38,423 nt of DNA, taken from the NCBI GenBank assembly GCA_023460975.1, contig JAEWOG010000018.1:1-38423 (forward strand). The letters are read 5' to 3'. The notes below the pieces were generated by a model. That model worked only from the letters and a program-made list of their open reading frames with translations, made no database searches and had not been told where the DNA came from. The stretch comes from Actinomycetes bacterium (GTDB taxonomy: Bacteria > Actinomycetota > Actinomycetes > Propionibacteriales > Nocardioidaceae). Positions within the stretch are counted from its first letter, which is position 1; each line of letters opens with the position of its first letter. Made by a program: the position numbers and the translations under genes. Below are positions 23,997 to 32,680 of this stretch, one piece after another.

Positions 23997-25024
23997 GCGA
24001 GTACCGCCTGCTTGGCACCACCGGAGTCCGCGTCAGCCCGTTGACGTTGGGAGCCATGATGTTCGGAGCGTGGGGCAACAACGACGTCCACGAGTCCGAG
24101 CGCATCATCCACACCGCGCTCGACGCCGGCATCAACGTCATCGACACCGCCGACGTGTACGCCCGCGGCGAGTCCGAGGAGATCGTGGGCAAGGCCATCG
24201 CGGGCCGCCGGGACGAGGTCGTGCTCGCCACGAAGTTCCACGGCCCGATGTCGGACACCGACCCCAACGCGGGCGGGGTGTCGCGACGCTGGATCTTCAA
24301 CGCCGTCGAGAACTCCCTCGCCCGGCTCGGGGTCGACCACATCGACCTCTACCAGATCCACCGGCCCCGCCCGGAGACCGACATCGACGAGACCATCGGG
24401 GCGCTGAGCGACCTGGTCCAGCAGGGCAAGATCCGCTACTTCGGCACGAGCACCTTCCTGGGCTCGCAGCTCGTCGAGGCCCAGTGGTCCGCCGAACGGC
24501 GCAACCACCACCGCCCGGTCACCGAGCAGCCGCCCTACTCGATCCTCGCCCGCGAGGTGGAACGCGAGGTCCTCCCCCTCGCGGAGCAGTACGGCCTCGG
24601 CATCCTGCCGTGGAGTCCCCTCGCGGGCGGGTGGCTCTCGGGCCGCTACCGCCGCGGCGAGGATCCCTCGTACGAGTCCACCCGCCAGGCGCGCCAGCCC
24701 GGGCGCCACGACCCGGCCTCCGAGGTCAACCGCACCAAGCTCGATCTGGTGCACCAGTTGCAGGACCTCGCCGACGACGCCGGCCTGTCCCTGATCCACC
24801 TCTCGATCGCGTTCGTGCTCAACCACCCGGCGGTGAGCTCGACCATCATCGGTCCGCGCACGCTGGAGCACCTCACCTCGCAACTCGGGGCTGCCGACGT
24901 ACGGCTCACTGCGGACGTGCTGGACCGCATCGACGAGATCGTGGCTCCGGGCACCACGCTCAACCAGGCCGACCGCGGCTGGGTGCCTCCGGCCATCGCG
25001 GACGCCGCGCTGCGGCGGCGGTGA
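23993..25024 (+). CDS. Aldo/keto reductase
   Basis: A 343-residue (beta/alpha)8 NADPH-dependent oxidoreductase. The catalytic tetrad is visible: D51 (NVIDTADVY), Y56, K81 (LATKFH) and H123 (YQIHRP). GKIRYFGTSTF and SSTIIGPRTLEHL are the usual cofactor-side motifs. ATG at 23993 overlaps the monooxygenase stop (ATGA). As last gene of the cassette it may reduce the aldehyde or ketone released by the monooxygenase. A bidirectional hairpin follows. Confidence 0.9.
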   Translation: MSEYRLLGTTGVRVSPLTLGAMMFGAWGNNDVHESERIIHTALDAGINVIDTADVYARGESEEIVGKAIAGRRDEVVLATKFHGPMSDTDPNAGGVSRRWIFNAVENSLARLGVDHIDLYQIHRPRPETDIDETIGALSDLVQQGKIRYFGTSTFLGSQLVEAQWSAERRNHHRPVTEQPPYSILAREVEREVLPLAEQYGLGILPWSPLAGGWLSGRYRRGEDPSYESTRQARQPGRHDPASEVNRTKLDLVHQLQDLADDAGLSLIHLSIAFVLNHPAVSSTIIGPRTLEHLTSQLGAADVRLTADVLDRIDEIVAPGTTLNQADRGWVPPAIADAALRRR

Positions 25025-25095
25025 GCAGACTCGCCCCAGGGCACTGATGAGGGATGCAGCCCCGCCCGTTACGCACGGGAGTCCGGGAATGCACG

Positions 25096-25126
25096 AGGGC
25101 CGCGGATCCACCGGATCCGCGGCCCT
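25096..25126. terminator. 14-bp perfect hairpin between the cassette and prfB
   Basis: AGGGCCGCGGATCC (25096-25109) and its exact complement (25113-25126) flank ACC. It lies between the aldo/keto reductase stop (25024) and the convergent prfB stop (25147), so it can serve both transcripts. Confidence 0.75.
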
Positions 25127-25146
25127 GCGTCACGTGAGGGGGTGGC

Positions 25147-26265
25147 TCAGTTGTCCCCCGCCTTGTCGGCTCCGCGGCGCCAGCGGATGCCGGCCTCCAT
25201 GAAGTCGTCGAGGTCACCGTCGAACACGGCCTGCGGGTTGCCCGACTCGTAGCCGGTGCGCAGGTCCTTGACGATCTGGTACGGGTTCAGCACGTAGTTG
25301 CGCATCTGGTCGCCCCAGCTCGCGGCGACGTCGCCCTTGAGGTCCTTCTTGAGCGCCGCCTCCTCGGCCTTCTTGACCGCGAGCAGCTTTGCCTTCAGGA
25401 CCACCATCGCGGAGGCCTTGTTCTGCAGCTGCGACTTCTCGTTCTGGCACGAGACGACGATCCCGGTGGGGATGTGGGTGAGCCGCACGGCGGAGTCCGT
25501 GGTGTTGACCGACTGCCCGCCGGGGCCGCCCGAGCGGAAGACGTCGGTGCGGATGTCGTTCTCGTCGACCTCGATCTCGTCGGTCTGCTCGAGCACGGGC
25601 ACGACCTCGACGGCCGCGAAGGACGTCTGCCGACGGCCCTGGTTGTCGAAGGGGCTGATCCGGACCAGGCGGTGCGTTCCCGCCTCGACCGACAGGGTGC
25701 CGTAGGCGTACGGGGCCTTGATCGCGAACTCGGCGGACTTGATACCCGCCTCCTCGGCGTAGGACACGTCGTAGACCTCGACGGGGTACTTGTGCTGCTC
25801 AGCCCAGCGGCTGTACATGCGCATGAGCATCTCGGCGAAGTCGGCCGCGTCCACGCCACCCGCGCCGGAGCGGATCGTGACGATGGCCTCGCGCTCGTCG
25901 TACTCACCCGAGAGCAGGGTGCGGATCTCGAGCGACTCGACGGACTTCTTCACGCGCCCCAGCTCGGCCTCGGCCTCGGCCAGGGAGTCGGCGTCGCCCT
26001 CCTCCTCGGCGAGCTCGACGAGCACCGCGAGGTCCTCGATGCGGGAGTCGAGCGAGGTGAAGCGCTCCATCTCACCGTTGAGCGCGGACAGGCGCCCAGT
26101 GACGCGCTGCGCGTTCTCCTGGTCGTCCCACAGGTCCGGCGCGGCCACCTGCTCACCGAGGTCGGCGATCTCCGCACGCATCGCGTCCAGGTCGAGGACC
26201 TGTCCGATCGTCTTCATCGTCGCGTTGAGCTGACGGATCTCTGCCTCGAAGTCGATACCAGCCAC
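25147..26265 (-). CDS. prfB: Peptide chain release factor 2
   Basis: A 372-residue RF2 that reads UGA and UAA. The stop-codon tripeptide SPF is at 204-206 and the catalytic GGQ at 249-251 (RSGGPGGQSVN). A long N-terminal helical domain (DLWDDQENAQRVTGRLSALN) precedes them. GTG at 26265 gives the standard length and N-terminus; the 27-codon upstream frame has no homology. There is no in-frame TGA near codon 25, so the programmed +1 frameshift of many prfB genes is absent. In related actinobacteria prfB is close to ftsE; here 5.4 kb of opposite-strand genes separate them. Confidence 0.95.
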   Translation of the reverse strand: MAGIDFEAEIRQLNATMKTIGQVLDLDAMRAEIADLGEQVAAPDLWDDQENAQRVTGRLSALNGEMERFTSLDSRIEDLAVLVELAEEEGDADSLAEAEAELGRVKKSVESLEIRTLLSGEYDEREAIVTIRSGAGGVDAADFAEMLMRMYSRWAEQHKYPVEVYDVSYAEEAGIKSAEFAIKAPYAYGTLSVEAGTHRLVRISPFDNQGRRQTSFAAVEVVPVLEQTDEIEVDENDIRTDVFRSGGPGGQSVNTTDSAVRLTHIPTGIVVSCQNEKSQLQNKASAMVVLKAKLLAVKKAEEAALKKDLKGDVAASWGDQMRNYVLNPYQIVKDLRTGYESGNPQAVFDGDLDDFMEAGIRWRRGADKAGDN

Positions 26266-26355
26266 AAGTGGGAAGCCTACGGGACTGTGCCCTGCTCGGG
26301 GGAACCGGAGCGGCAGGACTGCGCCGTACGACCACCGCCCACCCACCGACGGCGA

Positions 26356-26391
26356 ACGGCCCGCCCGACTCGAGGGAGTCGGACGGGCCGT
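26356..26391 (-). terminator. Hairpin after the nuclease/nucleotidase gene
   Basis: Arms 26356-26371 and 26376-26391 pair at 15 of 16 positions around a 4-nt loop, starting 19 bp past the stop codon at 26410. The rest of 26266-26409 holds only the prfB leader. Confidence 0.75.
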
Positions 26392-26409
26392 CCAGGTGCC
26401 GCGGGCGGG

Positions 26410-29400
26410 TCAGCGCACGCGGACCTTGAGCTTCACCTTGGTGCCGAGCAGGTGAGCGTCCCCGGAGTACGTCACCGTGAGGAACTTCTTGCCCTTGCTG
26501 CGGAACTTCGGCAGCTTGACGACAGCCTTGCCGTTCTTGACGGTCACCGTGCGGGCCTTCTTCATCCCCTTGACCTTCACCGTGACCTTGCCGGTCGCGA
26601 CCACCCCGTCAGGGCCGGAGACCTTGATCCTGACCTTGGCCTTGGTCGAGCGGACCTTGACCTTCTTCGGCGTCACCTTGGCACGCACCGTCGAGTCGGC
26701 CTTGGCGATCGTGAGCTTGAACGGTGCCGTCGAGCCGTTGAACGCGGCGTCTCCCGCGTACGTGGCGGTCAGCTGGGCCTCGCCGGGGGCGATGCTGAGA
26801 CCGTCGTAGGCGAACGCCGCCTTGCCATCGGTGATCGCGACGGTGCCGAGCACCACCGCGCCGTGGCGAAGCTCCACCGAACCGGTGGCCCCTGCCGTCA
26901 CACCCACCGTGAAGGTGGCGGGCGTGCCGTACGTGAGCGACTGGTCGGTGACGGTCAGGGCGCTGTCCTTCTTGACCGTCCCCGGGTTCGGCGCGGTGAG
27001 TGTCACCGTGAAGGAGCCGGTCGCCGGGAGGAAGAAGCCGTCACCGCTGTAGGTCAGGTCGAGCTCCGTCGCACCGAGCGGCAACGACGACGTCGGGAAC
27101 GTGATCGTGGTGTTCCCCATCACCGACCCGCTGCCGAGGACGGCGTCGCCGTGACGGATCTCCACGGTTCCGCTCGACCCGACTGCCACATCCACGACCA
27201 CCGTCACCAGGTCACCCTTGACCGCGGTCACGTCGGGGGTCCCGAACTCGTCGGGCGCCACCTTGTTGAGCGTGACGTCCACGGAGCCGGTCGCCGCCTC
27301 GTACTGGGCGTCACCGCTGTAGAGGAGCGTCAGCGTGGAGGTGCCTGCCGGCAGCGCGTGGTCGTGCAGCTCGATGACGGCCTGGCCGTCGACGACCGCC
27401 GCGGTGCCGAGCGACCGGTTCGAGTCGCGAACCTCGACCGTGCCAGTCGCGTCCGCAGGCACCGTGGCGGTGATCTCGACGACCTGGTTGATCGGAGACG
27501 TCACGTCGGGTGCAGTGACCGTGGCCGGGGCCTTGGGGACCTCGAGTGCGACGGGGATCCGCGTCCCGGTCGTCGCGCCCACCAGCTCGAGCGTGACGCC
27601 ACCGAGCGGCGTGGACTCGGGCAGCTGGACGCTGACCGATGCCTTGCCGACGGTGTCGTACGGAGTGTTCGGCAGCGCGTTGTCGAGCGTCGCCGAGCCG
27701 ATGCTGACGCCGTTGAGCTGGACGTCGATCGCGGTGTCCTTGGCGTCGGCCGTAGTCGACATCGACCACGACGAGACGTCGAAGGCGACCGTGTCACCGG
27801 GCGCGTAGGTCGCCGGCGCGGACGCCGGGAACTTCACCTCGACGCCACGCTGGCTCTGGTCCACGTGCAGCGGGTTCGCCGTGTCGTACTGGGCCATGAA
27901 GTCGACCATGCCCTGCAGGTCGACCTTGCCGGTGTCGACGGTGTTCGCACCGTTGGCCAACTCCCAGAAGTTGTCGCCGCCGCTGCCGAGGAACGAGTTG
28001 GCAGCCACCGAGTAGGTCGCGGCCTCGTCGATCGGCTGGCCGTTCAGCCACATTCCGGTGACCTCACCAGCGAAGGTGTTGACGTCGGCCTGGTTGGGGA
28101 TGCCCGTGACCGTGACCGGAGACTCCACGTAGGTGTAGGTGAATCCCTCCGAGACACCGAGGCGCAGGAACGGACGGCTGGGCACGCCGCCGATCTTGGT
28201 GCGCTGCCACTGCTGCTCGAGCACCTTCTTGATCTGCGCGCCCGTCAGGTCCATCTTGACGATGGTGTTGGCGAACGGCTGGACGTCGGCCGCCTCACGG
28301 TAGGACAGGGAGCGCAGTGCGCCGGCCGCCGAGCCGGGCATGTCGGCCCGCAGGCCGCCCGGGTTCATGAACGCGATGTCGGTGTCCGCCGACCAGCGCT
28401 GTGCCTCGGCGACCACGTTGCCCAGGGTGGACTCGCCACCGCGGTTCTCCAGGCCCGAGCCATACACGGCACGGTTGGCCTCCGCGTCCATGACGCCGAG
28501 CTCGACCGCACCCTGGATGTTTGCGTACGCGACCGCGTCGTCCACGATGTCCTGCACCGCGGGGTCAGCGGCGTAGCCGACACCGGCGGTGGCGACGACG
28601 TCCTGGTCGATGGCGGCGAGCTCCTCGGTGGCGGTGTCGTACTTGAACACCAGCTTGTTGAGGTTGGTGCCGTACTGACCGGCCGAGACCACGGGACGCC
28701 GGGTCACCGTACGACCCTCGGAGGCCCACTCGGCCACCGGGAAGCGGCAGTTGTACGCCAGGTGGGTGTGACCGGACACGATCGCGTCCACGTCGGCCGA
28801 GGTGTTCTGGGCGATGTTGCCGAACACGGTCGAGGAGTCGGTGAACACGTCCGAACGGCACTGGGTGGAGTTGGCGCCCTCGTGGACCAGCAGGATCACC
28901 AGGTCGGCGCCTGCGGCCTTGAGGTCGGCCGCCGCCGCGTTGGTCGCGTCGACGACGTCGGTGACGGTGGCCCCTTCGAGCATGCCGGGCGCGACGAGGG
29001 CCGGAAGGTCCTCGGTGACCGCACCCACGAAGCCGACGTTCACCCCGTCGATGGTCGCCGAGTAGGTCTCAGCGAGATCGTTGCGCCCGTCCGGCTCCAC
29101 CACGTTGGCGGCGATGTAGTCCCAGTCCGCGCGAGACTGGATGCGGCCCACGAAGTCGGAGTAGCCACGGTCGAACTCGTGGTTGCCAGCGGCCGAGACG
29201 TCCAGCCCCATGGCGTTGAGCGCATCGATCGTCGGCTCGTCGTCCTGGATGAACGACTCGAACGTGGATGCGCCGACGAGGTCACCGGCGGCGGCGAAGA
29301 CGGTGTTGGGGTTCTCCGCCTCCAGTTCCTTGACGGCGCTCGCAAACGGAGCGGCGCCGGCCGCGTTGCCCGCGTCGGGCAGCAGACGTCCGTGGAAGTC

Positions 29401-32400
29401 GTTGGTCGCGAGGACCTGGATCTCCTTGTAGGTCTTAGGGGTGAAGTCCGGCACGTCGATGCCGACGATCTCGGGGTTGTGATCCGAGGTTGCGAACGGC
29501 AGGTTCGGCTGCCAGAAGTCGGTGACGTTGTAGTTGTAGCGGCTGTATTGGTAGGCGATCGACTCGTTGGCGTTGATCTCCCAGATGTCGGCGCCGGTCA
29601 CCATGGCGTGCGCCGCCGCATTGGCGAGCACGTGGTCGAGCGAGCCGGACAGGCCCTGGTAGGAGTAGGACTCGTCGCCGCTCTGGTCGGAGTCGACCAG
29701 CTCGTAGCCTCCGGCGCGGAGGATCTCGATCGGCTCCTCCTTGGAGTAGGAGTTGAAGTCACCCGCGAGGAAGACGGCCTCGAGGCCCCGGTCCTCGGCG
29801 AACTCGTCGGCGAACTGCACCAGACGGGTCGCCTGGCGGGTCCGGTCGCCGTTGAACGCGCCCACGCCGGTCTCGGTGTCGTTGGCGTTGTCGCCGGTCG
29901 CCGGCGGGGCCGGGCTCTGGTTGTCGCCCTTCGACTTGAAGTGGTTGACGATCACGGCAAACGCGTCGGAGTCCGGCGCACCCTTGGCCTTGAACGCCTG
30001 GGCCAGCGGCTCGCGGGCGTTGGCGAACTCGTCGGTCCCGAAGAGGATGTCGGACTGGCCCACGGTGGCGACGCGGTCCACCTTGTAGATGAAGGCACCC
30101 CGGATGACGTCCTGCTCCGCGATGGCCGCTGACGTCAGCGCCTCGCCGGGGCTCTTGACGTACGCCCACGTGTTCGGCTCGGCAGCGTTGAGCAGGTCGA
30201 CCAGGTGAGCGAGAGCGTCGTCACGGTTGGTCTCCCCGGGCAGCTTGATGGAGTTCTCCATCTCCTCGAGGCCGAGGATGTCTGCGCCGAGGGCGTTGAT
30301 CGTGTGGACCAGCTTGGCCTCCTGGCGCTCCAGGCTGGCCTGCGTGGCAGCCCCGCGAGGGCCGCGGCCGTCGTTGGTGTTGGCCTCGTTCGCCGGGGTG
30401 CTCGGGTCATCGAGCAGGCGCACGCCACACGAGTTGTTGCCGATGCGGTTGCTCTGTCGGTCCGTGTAGTAGGTGCAGAACGTGTCCAGCGGCGGGTTCT
30501 GCTGGGCTCCGGCAGCCGCGTACGCCTCGCCGGTCGTGTTGAAGTAGTTCAGCACGTTGAAGGTGGCGATCTTGAGGTCGCCGCCCACGTTCTGCGGGAC
30601 GAGGTTGTCGGCGCGGGTGTCGGAGAAGGTGACCACGTCGGCGCCGTTGGTGAACACCGGCGAGGTGGGCTGGAACTTCCACGTGTTGTTGCGGTACTCC
30701 AGGATCACCGGCTGGTTCAGCGTCGCCCGGGCACCGACTCGCACTGCGTTCGCGCTGCCGTCGGCGTTGGTGAGGTAGGGAATCGGCTGCGCCTTGATGG
30801 TCTGGTTGCCCATGTAGTTGATCGAGGTGCCGTCGTCGAGCACGACGCCCCGGGCGCTGTTCTCCTCGCGGATCGCTGCGATGCCTGCCGCGTCGTCGGG
30901 GGCGACGTACTCGGTGGGCTGCTTCAGCGGCGTGGTGCCGGTGGCCAGACCCACCTCCGCGTACTGGTTGGTGCTGTAGGAGTTGGTGACCGTGAAGGTG
31001 TCCGTCGGGGCCAGCAGCATGCCCTCATGGGCCTCGCGGCCCTCCTCGGTCGTCGGGTAGGCGACCTCGAGGCCGGTCACTGCCGGCAGCGGGGTGTCCA
31101 GGTCGACGACGCCGCCCGCGGCGGGCGAGATCTGGGTGCCGCCGTTGAACTCGACCACGGGACCGGTGACGCGCACCGAGTCCCCGATCGCGACGGTGCC
31201 CACGTGCTGGGAGCCATAGACGAAGACCGCGTCCGATGCGTCGGGGGTGGCGTCGGAGGTGCCGCCCGTGCCGCCGGTCTGGATGTAGAAGCCGTCGAAA
31301 CCGCCGGCGTTGTTGCCCGCCCAGGAGACGTCGGCGTAGACGCCGGTGACGACGCCCTCGACGACCACGACCTCGCCGTTGCCCGTCCCGGTGGCCGGGG
31401 CGTACGGGGACCGGGATCCGTTGCCCTGGACCTCGGCGATCGTACGCACGACGAGCTCGGGGTCGATGGTGATGTCGAAGGCGACGGTGGCCGTCGCCGG
31501 CGTGGGCGCGGCGGAGTCGGTCACGGTCGCGGTCACGGTCGTGGTCCCCACCGTGTCCGGGGTGCCGCTGATGACGCCGTCAGTCAGGGTCAGGCCGCTG
31601 GGCAGTTGGTCGACGGCCCAGGTGTAGGGCGCCGTGCCGCCGCCTGCTGCGAGCGTGAGGGGGGCGATCGGCTGACCCGCGTGGAACGTCTTGTCACCGG
31701 GGTCGGTCGCCGACAGCGGCTGAGCCACCACGTCGCCGCCCCGCGGAGTCGGGGCGGCTGGGGGTGCGAAGTCGGCGCTGTTGTTGTCGGAGTCTTCGCC
31801 CAACACCGTGCGCGAGATCGACGTCGTGTTGGCCAGAGCGGTCCCGGTACGAGCGGTTTCGAACGAAGTCGGTGTCGTACCGAAGCCGACGAAGTCCACC
31901 ACCCCGGCAACATGGTGCATGGTGGATCCGACCGCGGTGATGCCGGTCGTCCCCTGAGCGAGGATCACCTGCCCCGCACCCGCAGCCATGCTGAGGAACG
32001 TGGATGTGGCCGAGAAGTTGACGTCCGGCAGATCAGCGCCGCCGCACGGGTTCCCGGAACAGCTGTTGGGGTTGCTCACCTGGACCAGGTAGTGACTGCC
32101 CGGGGCCACCGAATCGTTCGGCAGCTCGAGGGACGTCACGTTCCCGCTCGTGTAGGTAGCTGCCCGGTACTGGAGGCTCATGCCGCCCAGCGACACGGGT
32201 GCGTCCGTCGGGTTGTAGAGCTCGACGAAGTCCGCCTTGAAGGCGGCACTGGGTGAAGTGGATCCACCGCCTCCGTAGACCTCGTTGATGACGAGATGGT
32301 TGGCGGGGGCCGCGACGGCAGGTGCCGGAAGGACGAACAATCCACCGGCCACGACGGCGAGCGCCGCCATCGGTGTGAGTCTCGCGCGGGGGTGCGACAT
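26410..32400 (-). CDS. Giant secreted ExeM/NucH nuclease fused to a 5'-nucleotidase
   Basis: A 1996-residue exported multidomain enzyme. The signal peptide (1-31, ending AVAA) is followed by a lamin-tail-type domain (about 33-175, HLVINEVYGGGG), a putative Ig domain (about 237-300), an ExeM-type OB region (about 318-600) and an endonuclease/exonuclease/phosphatase domain (about 607-975: ATFNVLNYF, EEMEN, LAGDFNSYS, SDHNPEIVG). Next comes a UshA-like 5'-nucleotidase (about 996-1500: TNDFHGR, GNHEFDRG, VSGHTH). Four Ig-like repeats (about 1620-1996) end it, the last lysine-rich and without a sortase signal. It should degrade extracellular DNA and strip phosphate from the products. ATG at 32400 follows TTGGAG. 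Confidence 0.92.
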   Translation of the reverse strand: MSHPRARLTPMAALAVVAGGLFVLPAPAVAAPANHLVINEVYGGGGSTSPSAAFKADFVELYNPTDAPVSLGGMSLQYRAATYTSGNVTSLELPNDSVAPGSHYLVQVSNPNSCSGNPCGGADLPDVNFSATSTFLSMAAGAGQVILAQGTTGITAVGSTMHHVAGVVDFVGFGTTPTSFETARTGTALANTTSISRTVLGEDSDNNSADFAPPAAPTPRGGDVVAQPLSATDPGDKTFHAGQPIAPLTLAAGGGTAPYTWAVDQLPSGLTLTDGVISGTPDTVGTTTVTATVTDSAAPTPATATVAFDITIDPELVVRTIAEVQGNGSRSPYAPATGTGNGEVVVVEGVVTGVYADVSWAGNNAGGFDGFYIQTGGTGGTSDATPDASDAVFVYGSQHVGTVAIGDSVRVTGPVVEFNGGTQISPAAGGVVDLDTPLPAVTGLEVAYPTTEEGREAHEGMLLAPTDTFTVTNSYSTNQYAEVGLATGTTPLKQPTEYVAPDDAAGIAAIREENSARGVVLDDGTSINYMGNQTIKAQPIPYLTNADGSANAVRVGARATLNQPVILEYRNNTWKFQPTSPVFTNGADVVTFSDTRADNLVPQNVGGDLKIATFNVLNYFNTTGEAYAAAGAQQNPPLDTFCTYYTDRQSNRIGNNSCGVRLLDDPSTPANEANTNDGRGPRGAATQASLERQEAKLVHTINALGADILGLEEMENSIKLPGETNRDDALAHLVDLLNAAEPNTWAYVKSPGEALTSAAIAEQDVIRGAFIYKVDRVATVGQSDILFGTDEFANAREPLAQAFKAKGAPDSDAFAVIVNHFKSKGDNQSPAPPATGDNANDTETGVGAFNGDRTRQATRLVQFADEFAEDRGLEAVFLAGDFNSYSKEEPIEILRAGGYELVDSDQSGDESYSYQGLSGSLDHVLANAAAHAMVTGADIWEINANESIAYQYSRYNYNVTDFWQPNLPFATSDHNPEIVGIDVPDFTPKTYKEIQVLATNDFHGRLLPDAGNAAGAAPFASAVKELEAENPNTVFAAAGDLVGASTFESFIQDDEPTIDALNAMGLDVSAAGNHEFDRGYSDFVGRIQSRADWDYIAANVVEPDGRNDLAETYSATIDGVNVGFVGAVTEDLPALVAPGMLEGATVTDVVDATNAAAADLKAAGADLVILLVHEGANSTQCRSDVFTDSSTVFGNIAQNTSADVDAIVSGHTHLAYNCRFPVAEWASEGRTVTRRPVVSAGQYGTNLNKLVFKYDTATEELAAIDQDVVATAGVGYAADPAVQDIVDDAVAYANIQGAVELGVMDAEANRAVYGSGLENRGGESTLGNVVAEAQRWSADTDIAFMNPGGLRADMPGSAAGALRSLSYREAADVQPFANTIVKMDLTGAQIKKVLEQQWQRTKIGGVPSRPFLRLGVSEGFTYTYVESPVTVTGIPNQADVNTFAGEVTGMWLNGQPIDEAATYSVAANSFLGSGGDNFWELANGANTVDTGKVDLQGMVDFMAQYDTANPLHVDQSQRGVEVKFPASAPATYAPGDTVAFDVSSWSMSTTADAKDTAIDVQLNGVSIGSATLDNALPNTPYDTVGKASVSVQLPESTPLGGVTLELVGATTGTRIPVALEVPKAPATVTAPDVTSPINQVVEITATVPADATGTVEVRDSNRSLGTAAVVDGQAVIELHDHALPAGTSTLTLLYSGDAQYEAATGSVDVTLNKVAPDEFGTPDVTAVKGDLVTVVVDVAVGSSGTVEIRHGDAVLGSGSVMGNTTITFPTSSLPLGATELDLTYSGDGFFLPATGSFTVTLTAPNPGTVKKDSALTVTDQSLTYGTPATFTVGVTAGATGSVELRHGAVVLGTVAITDGKAAFAYDGLSIAPGEAQLTATYAGDAAFNGSTAPFKLTIAKADSTVRAKVTPKKVKVRSTKAKVRIKVSGPDGVVATGKVTVKVKGMKKARTVTVKNGKAVVKLPKFRSKGKKFLTVTYSGDAHLLGTKVKLKVRVR

Positions 32401-32680
32401 GTACAGGCTCCAAGGTGAAGGGGATGACAAGACCTCGTTGCGCCTCAGCCGAGTCCGGCTGCGGGGAAGAACGAGTAGTCCTGTTTCCGCCGGGTCACTT
32501 CTCCTGCGAGTCTGCGAGATCACCCTGACCCTAAGTCGAAGTCACCTGCCAGCGGAAGGAGCACGGCGGAGTCGCTTTCAAGAATTAACCCAGCAGTTCC
32601 CCTTCGGACATCCCACGCCCGGACAGCCGTACGGCCGGGGCCCCGATCGGGGTCCCGGCCGTACGGCTGTCGTTGCTACC
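32401..32680. other. Leader region of the nuclease gene plus long palindrome
   Basis: This is 280 bp without a gene. It holds the upstream region of the nuclease/nucleotidase gene (RBS TTGGAG next to the start at 32400) and, at its right end, the 50-bp palindrome at 32622-32671. No convincing promoter hexamers were found. Confidence 0.6.
32622..32671 (-). terminator. 50-bp near-perfect palindrome after the NPCBM-like gene
   Basis: Arms 32622-32646 and 32647-32671 are complementary at 24 of 25 positions; the exception is G32640 against T32653. The centre is CCCCGATCGGGG. It sits 9 bp past the stop codon at 32681 and probably terminates that gene, though it is unusually long. Confidence 0.7.

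Noticed and set aside
25147..26265. Programmed +1 frameshift in prfB
   Set aside because: The frame is open from the GTG start through the GGQ domain, with no in-frame TGA near codon 25.
25474..30132. A 1552-codon open frame on the + strand, opposite prfB and the nuclease gene
   Set aside because: The sequence is Arg/Val/Gly/Leu-rich with no recognisable domain or signal, while the opposite strand encodes clear homologues. It is a known artefact of strong third-position GC bias.
32493..32550. Degenerate TCACC-type repeats upstream of the nuclease gene, resembling PHO boxes
   Set aside because: Matches to the 11-bp PhoP repeat are partial, spacing is irregular and the orientation faces away from the gene. 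Attractive for a nucleotidase but not supportable by eye.
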